From: Betaproteobacteria bacterium
GTDB taxonomy: Bacteria; Pseudomonadota; Gammaproteobacteria; Burkholderiales; SG8-39
Direction of reading: 5' to 3'
Assembly (NCBI GenBank): GCA_012274205.1
Contig: JAAOZY010000123.1
Location: 1 to 14,605, forward strand
DNA: 14,605 nucleotides
The notes below the pieces were generated by a model. That model was not told the DNA's origin. It searched no databases and saw nothing but the letters and a program-made list of their open reading frames with translations. The translations under genes were made by a program, and so were the position numbers. This document shows positions 11,825-14,605 of the stretch, in pieces; the stretch's first letter is position 1; each line of letters begins with the position of its first letter.

Positions 11825-13735
11825 ATGAACGAAATGACGATACAGAAGTCGATGAAGAAACCTGCGGTCAAGGCCAAGACGCCTGCGGGCAAGAAATCGG
11901 TGGTCAAGCTCAAGGAGCACATCGTCGAGATCATCAGCGATTCCGGCGAGGGCGCGCAAAAGTGCGGCCAGTCGCTGGGCGCGATCGCGGCGCAGATGGG
12001 AAACGGCATCTGGACCACGGAAATCATTCCCGCGGAAATCCGCCCGCCCGCGCGCAGCGTCGCCGGCGCGAGCGGCAACCGCATCCGCATCGGCTCCGGT
12101 TACATCACCAACGGCGGCGATGAGACCGACCTGGTGGTGGCGTTCAACGAGCAAGTGCTGCTAGGCCGGGTGCGCGCGAAGGAACTCAAACCGGACTGCA
12201 CCATTCTGCTCGAAGACATGTGGCGCACCCACGCCGACCCGAAGATCGTCGCCTCCTACGTCGAGACCCATGACAAGCTGGTGGCCGCCGGCTACAAGGT
12301 GATCGAAATCCCGATGGAGCGCGAGTGCCGCACCATGGTCGCGGATGCGCGCCGCGGCAAGAACATGTACGCCCTGGGCATGCTGTGCTACATCTACAGC
12401 CTGGAACTGAAGCTCGCGGTGGATCAGATCATTGTCGCCTTTGGCAAGAAGGACCGGAGCGTGGTCGACGCGAACATCATGCTGCTCGAAGCCGGCCATA
12501 AATGGGCGGCGGCCAATCTCGATTTCTGCTACAGCATCCCGGCGGTGCGCTCGACCCAGCCGCAACTCGTGGTCAACGGCAACACCTCGCTCGCATTGGG
12601 CGTGCTCGCCTCGGGGATGGAGATCTGCGCCATGTACCCGATCACGCCCGCGACTTCCGCTTCGCACTATCTGTCCGAAGTGTTCGAGAAAGTGGGTGGC
12701 ATGGTGCACCAGGCCGAAGATGAAATCGCCGCCTGCGCCTTCGCCATCGGCGCCTCTTACGCAGGCAAATGCACGATCACGATCACTTCCGGCCCCGGCT
12801 ACTCGCTCAAGCAGGAGGCGATCGGCCTGGCGGTGATGGGAGAAATACCGCTGGTCGTGGTGAACGTGCAGCGCGGCGGCCCGAGCACCGGGCAGCCGAC
12901 CAAGATGGAGCAGGGCGATCTGATGACCGCCATATTCGGCAGCCATGGCGATGCGCCCAAGGTGGTGATGGCGCCGGGCACCATCGAGGAGTGCTTCTAT
13001 TCGATCATCACCGCGCGCAAGATCGCCGAAACCTTCAACATGGTGGTGGTGGTCCTGACCGACGCCGCCCTCGCCACCTCGCAGCAGCCGTTTGCGCGCC
13101 CGGTCTTCAACGAATCCTGGATGGCCCCGCCGGTCGACCAGAGCCCGGTTCCGGCCGGCGCGAAGCCCTACGACTGGGACGAAAACACCGGCCTCGCGCG
13201 CCGCTTCATTCCGGGCCAGCCCGGCGGCATGCACACCCTCACCGGGCTCGCGCACGACCGCGACAGCCACGTTGCCTACGACGCCGAAATCAACGAACAG
13301 ACCCTGCGCTTTCGCAGCCTGAAACTCGCCGCGCTGCAAAGGACGCTGAAGCCGCCGAAGGTATTCGGCGATGCCAAGGGCGACCTGCTGGTCGTCGGCT
13401 GGGGCAGCACCAAGGGCGCCATCGAGGAGGCGGTCGAAGGCCTGCGCGCCGAAGGCAAGAAAGTGTCCTCACTGCACCTGCAGTTCCTGCAGCCGATGGC
13501 GCCGGGAATCAAGGAAATCATGCAGGGCTTCAAGAAGGTCATGACCATAGAGAGCAACTGGAGCGACCGCCCCGAGGACAAGATCATCGACGAGTCGAAT
13601 CGCCGCTATTCGTCCATGGCCATCCTGCTGCGCTCGCGTTTCCTGATCGATATCGACTGCTTCAGCGAAGTGAAGGGCCAGCCGATCAAGCCCGGCACCA
13701 TCCGCCGCGTGATGCTGGAAAAACTGAAAAAGTAA
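11825..13735 (+). CDS. korA: 2-oxoacid:ferredoxin oxidoreductase, fused gamma-alpha subunit (KorA-like)
   Basis: This 636-residue subunit works with the next gene to decarboxylate a 2-oxoacid to its acyl-CoA and reduce ferredoxin. After a Lys-rich N-terminal tail (1-27), a gamma domain spans about 28-215. The alpha domains follow, with the hallmark MYPITPATSASHYL (YPITP at 271-275), the acidic EDEIAACAF, SGPGYSLKQEAIGLA, and QRGGPSTGQPTKMEQGD. The C-terminal domain II is about 500-636 (VVGWGSTKGAIEEAV). The gamma domain starts SDSGEGAQKCGQSL rather than the common GGQG form, as in a subset of KorA proteins. Substrate is most likely 2-oxoglutarate, but pyruvate or branched 2-oxoacids cannot be excluded. 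The ribosome site is weak (ACGGAAAAAAC). The gene is intact. Confidence 0.9.
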   Translation: MNEMTIQKSMKKPAVKAKTPAGKKSVVKLKEHIVEIISDSGEGAQKCGQSLGAIAAQMGNGIWTTEIIPAEIRPPARSVAGASGNRIRIGSGYITNGGDETDLVVAFNEQVLLGRVRAKELKPDCTILLEDMWRTHADPKIVASYVETHDKLVAAGYKVIEIPMERECRTMVADARRGKNMYALGMLCYIYSLELKLAVDQIIVAFGKKDRSVVDANIMLLEAGHKWAAANLDFCYSIPAVRSTQPQLVVNGNTSLALGVLASGMEICAMYPITPATSASHYLSEVFEKVGGMVHQAEDEIAACAFAIGASYAGKCTITITSGPGYSLKQEAIGLAVMGEIPLVVVNVQRGGPSTGQPTKMEQGDLMTAIFGSHGDAPKVVMAPGTIEECFYSIITARKIAETFNMVVVVLTDAALATSQQPFARPVFNESWMAPPVDQSPVPAGAKPYDWDENTGLARRFIPGQPGGMHTLTGLAHDRDSHVAYDAEINEQTLRFRSLKLAALQRTLKPPKVFGDAKGDLLVVGWGSTKGAIEEAVEGLRAEGKKVSSLHLQFLQPMAPGIKEIMQGFKKVMTIESNWSDRPEDKIIDESNRRYSSMAILLRSRFLIDIDCFSEVKGQPIKPGTIRRVMLEKLKK

Positions 13736-13770
13736 CGGCAGAAGAAACCGCCAAGAAAGGTGAAAAAACC

Positions 13771-14605
13771 ATGAACATGATGTCCGACCTGAACTCCGCC
13801 ACCGCCTGCCTGCTGCAGATGACCGACGAGCACTTCGCGCTCGAAGACTATCAGAGCGGCGTGCCGCGCTGGTGCACCGGCTGCGGCGACAACGCGATCC
13901 TCGCGGCGGTGCAGCGCCTGTGCCGCGACGAAGCACTGCGCCCAGAGAAGACGGTGTTCGTTTCCGGCATCGGCTGCTCCAGCCGCTTTCCGCATTACAT
14001 GAAAACCTACGGCTTCCACGGCATACACGGGCGTGCGCTGCCGGTGGCCGAGGGCGTGAAAATGGCGCGCCCGGACCTGACCGTGTTCGTGAATACCGGC
14101 GACGGCGACTGCACCAGCATCGGCGCGGCGCACTGGATCCACGCGATACGCTACAACATGAACCTGACGGTGTTCCTGCACGACAACCAGATTTACGGCC
14201 TGACCAAGAAGCAGGCCTCTCCGACCTCGCCCATCGGCACCAAGAGCAACACCACGCCGCGCGGCAGCTACCTCGAGGCGCTGAATCCGCTGAGCGTCAC
14301 CCTGGGGGTGCAAAACGTGTCCTTCGTGGCGCAGGCGGCCGACTGGATTCCGGAGGTGCTGTTCGACATCGTCAAGGCGGCTTATCACCACAAAGGGCTG
14401 TCCTTCGTGCGCATCATCCAGCGCTGCCCCGAATGGCTGCCGAAGTCGCTCGATCCGTGGATGCACGATCCCAACAAGGTGCAGTTGCTCACCCACGCGA
14501 ACGGCCTGCAGGCGAGCGCCGGCCTGTCGCGGGTCTACAAGAACCAGCTGGAGCACGACCCGCTGAACATCGACCGGGCGCGCGAAATCGCCTCCGGCAC
14601 CGACA
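13771..14605 (+). CDS. korB: 2-oxoacid:ferredoxin oxidoreductase, beta subunit (KorB-like, 3' end cut)
   Basis: The frame runs from the ATG at 13771 (GAAAGGTG eight bases upstream) to the window edge without a stop, giving 278 codons. The thiamine diphosphate site is visible: GDGD at 110-113 and the Asn of HDNQIYGLT at 139. The [4Fe-4S] ligands of this family are present as WCTGCGD (C35, C38), GIGCSSRF (C69) and QRCP (C219). PTSPIGTKSNTTPRGS follows the cofactor motif as in KorB proteins. It lies 35 bases after korA and is surely cotranscribed and forms the enzyme with it. Only the C-terminal end is lost at the window border, so the substrate cannot be judged from the tail. Confidence 0.92.
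   Translation, partial: MNMMSDLNSATACLLQMTDEHFALEDYQSGVPRWCTGCGDNAILAAVQRLCRDEALRPEKTVFVSGIGCSSRFPHYMKTYGFHGIHGRALPVAEGVKMARPDLTVFVNTGDGDCTSIGAAHWIHAIRYNMNLTVFLHDNQIYGLTKKQASPTSPIGTKSNTTPRGSYLEALNPLSVTLGVQNVSFVAQAADWIPEVLFDIVKAAYHHKGLSFVRIIQRCPEWLPKSLDPWMHDPNKVQLLTHANGLQASAGLSRVYKNQLEHDPLNIDRAREIASGTD

Noticed and set aside
10240..13339. Large secondary frames opposite or out of phase with nfnB and korA (for example 10404-11756 plus, 12161-13339 minus)
   Set aside because: They overlap intact enzymes with clear cofactor motifs and show Arg/His-rich shadow composition.
1..14605. CRISPR arrays, insertion sequences, retron or group II intron features
   Set aside because: No regularly spaced repeats, transposase, reverse transcriptase or terminal inverted repeats of an insertion sequence were found. 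The only tandem repeat is the 8-base series at 11746-11785.

Overview
The window reads as chromosomal DNA of a GC-rich Gram-negative bacterium, most likely a betaproteobacterium. The Tol-Pal envelope cluster, queC, a tRNA-Lys pair and an anaerobic 2-oxoacid oxidoreductase operon point to a facultatively anaerobic, possibly sulfur-metabolising lineage. No 16S gene is present, so taxonomy is inference.

Region 1 (1-3851) is the tolR-tolA-tolB-pal-cpoB run on the plus strand, with tolR cut by the left edge. The genes are packed tightly (4-base tolR/tolA overlap; 3 bases between pal and cpoB). An extended -10 promoter lies between tolA and tolB. queC (queuosine and 7-deazaguanine pathway) follows at 3900-4586. 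A YeeE/YedE-type sulfur-compound transporter with its own promoter lies at 4705-5823.

Region 2 (5895-8279) is a tRNA hotspot. A strong promoter drives tRNA-Lys(TTT) and then tRNA-Lys(CTT). The last 44 bp of the second tRNA locus, from the first anticodon base to one base past CCA, recur exactly at 8236-8279. This brackets about 2.1 kb of visibly lower-GC DNA. It is the footprint of site-specific integration into a tRNA gene, but no integrase gene is visible. The only convincing cargo is a two-gene operon: a 62-residue protein of unknown function and a ClpP-fold serine protease of the SDH/DUF114 type. The left half of the element holds broken coding-like sequence, two DnaA-box matches and palindromes.

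Region 3 (8280-9197) is mostly non-coding. It has a possible gene remnant on the minus strand next to the attachment repeat, a small 8-cysteine protein at 8520-8774, and an FNR/Anr-type box with a -10 placed as in a class II anaerobic promoter.

Region 4 (9198-14605) is a plus-strand gene set for low-potential electron transfer. It contains an NfnA-like flavin/[2Fe-2S] subunit, an NfnB/GltD-like FAD/[4Fe-4S] subunit, and the alpha (gamma-alpha fused) and beta subunits of a 2-oxoacid:ferredoxin oxidoreductase. The beta gene runs off the right edge. Together they could oxidise a 2-oxoacid such as 2-oxoglutarate with CoA and pass electrons to ferredoxin and NAD(P), switched on when oxygen is low.
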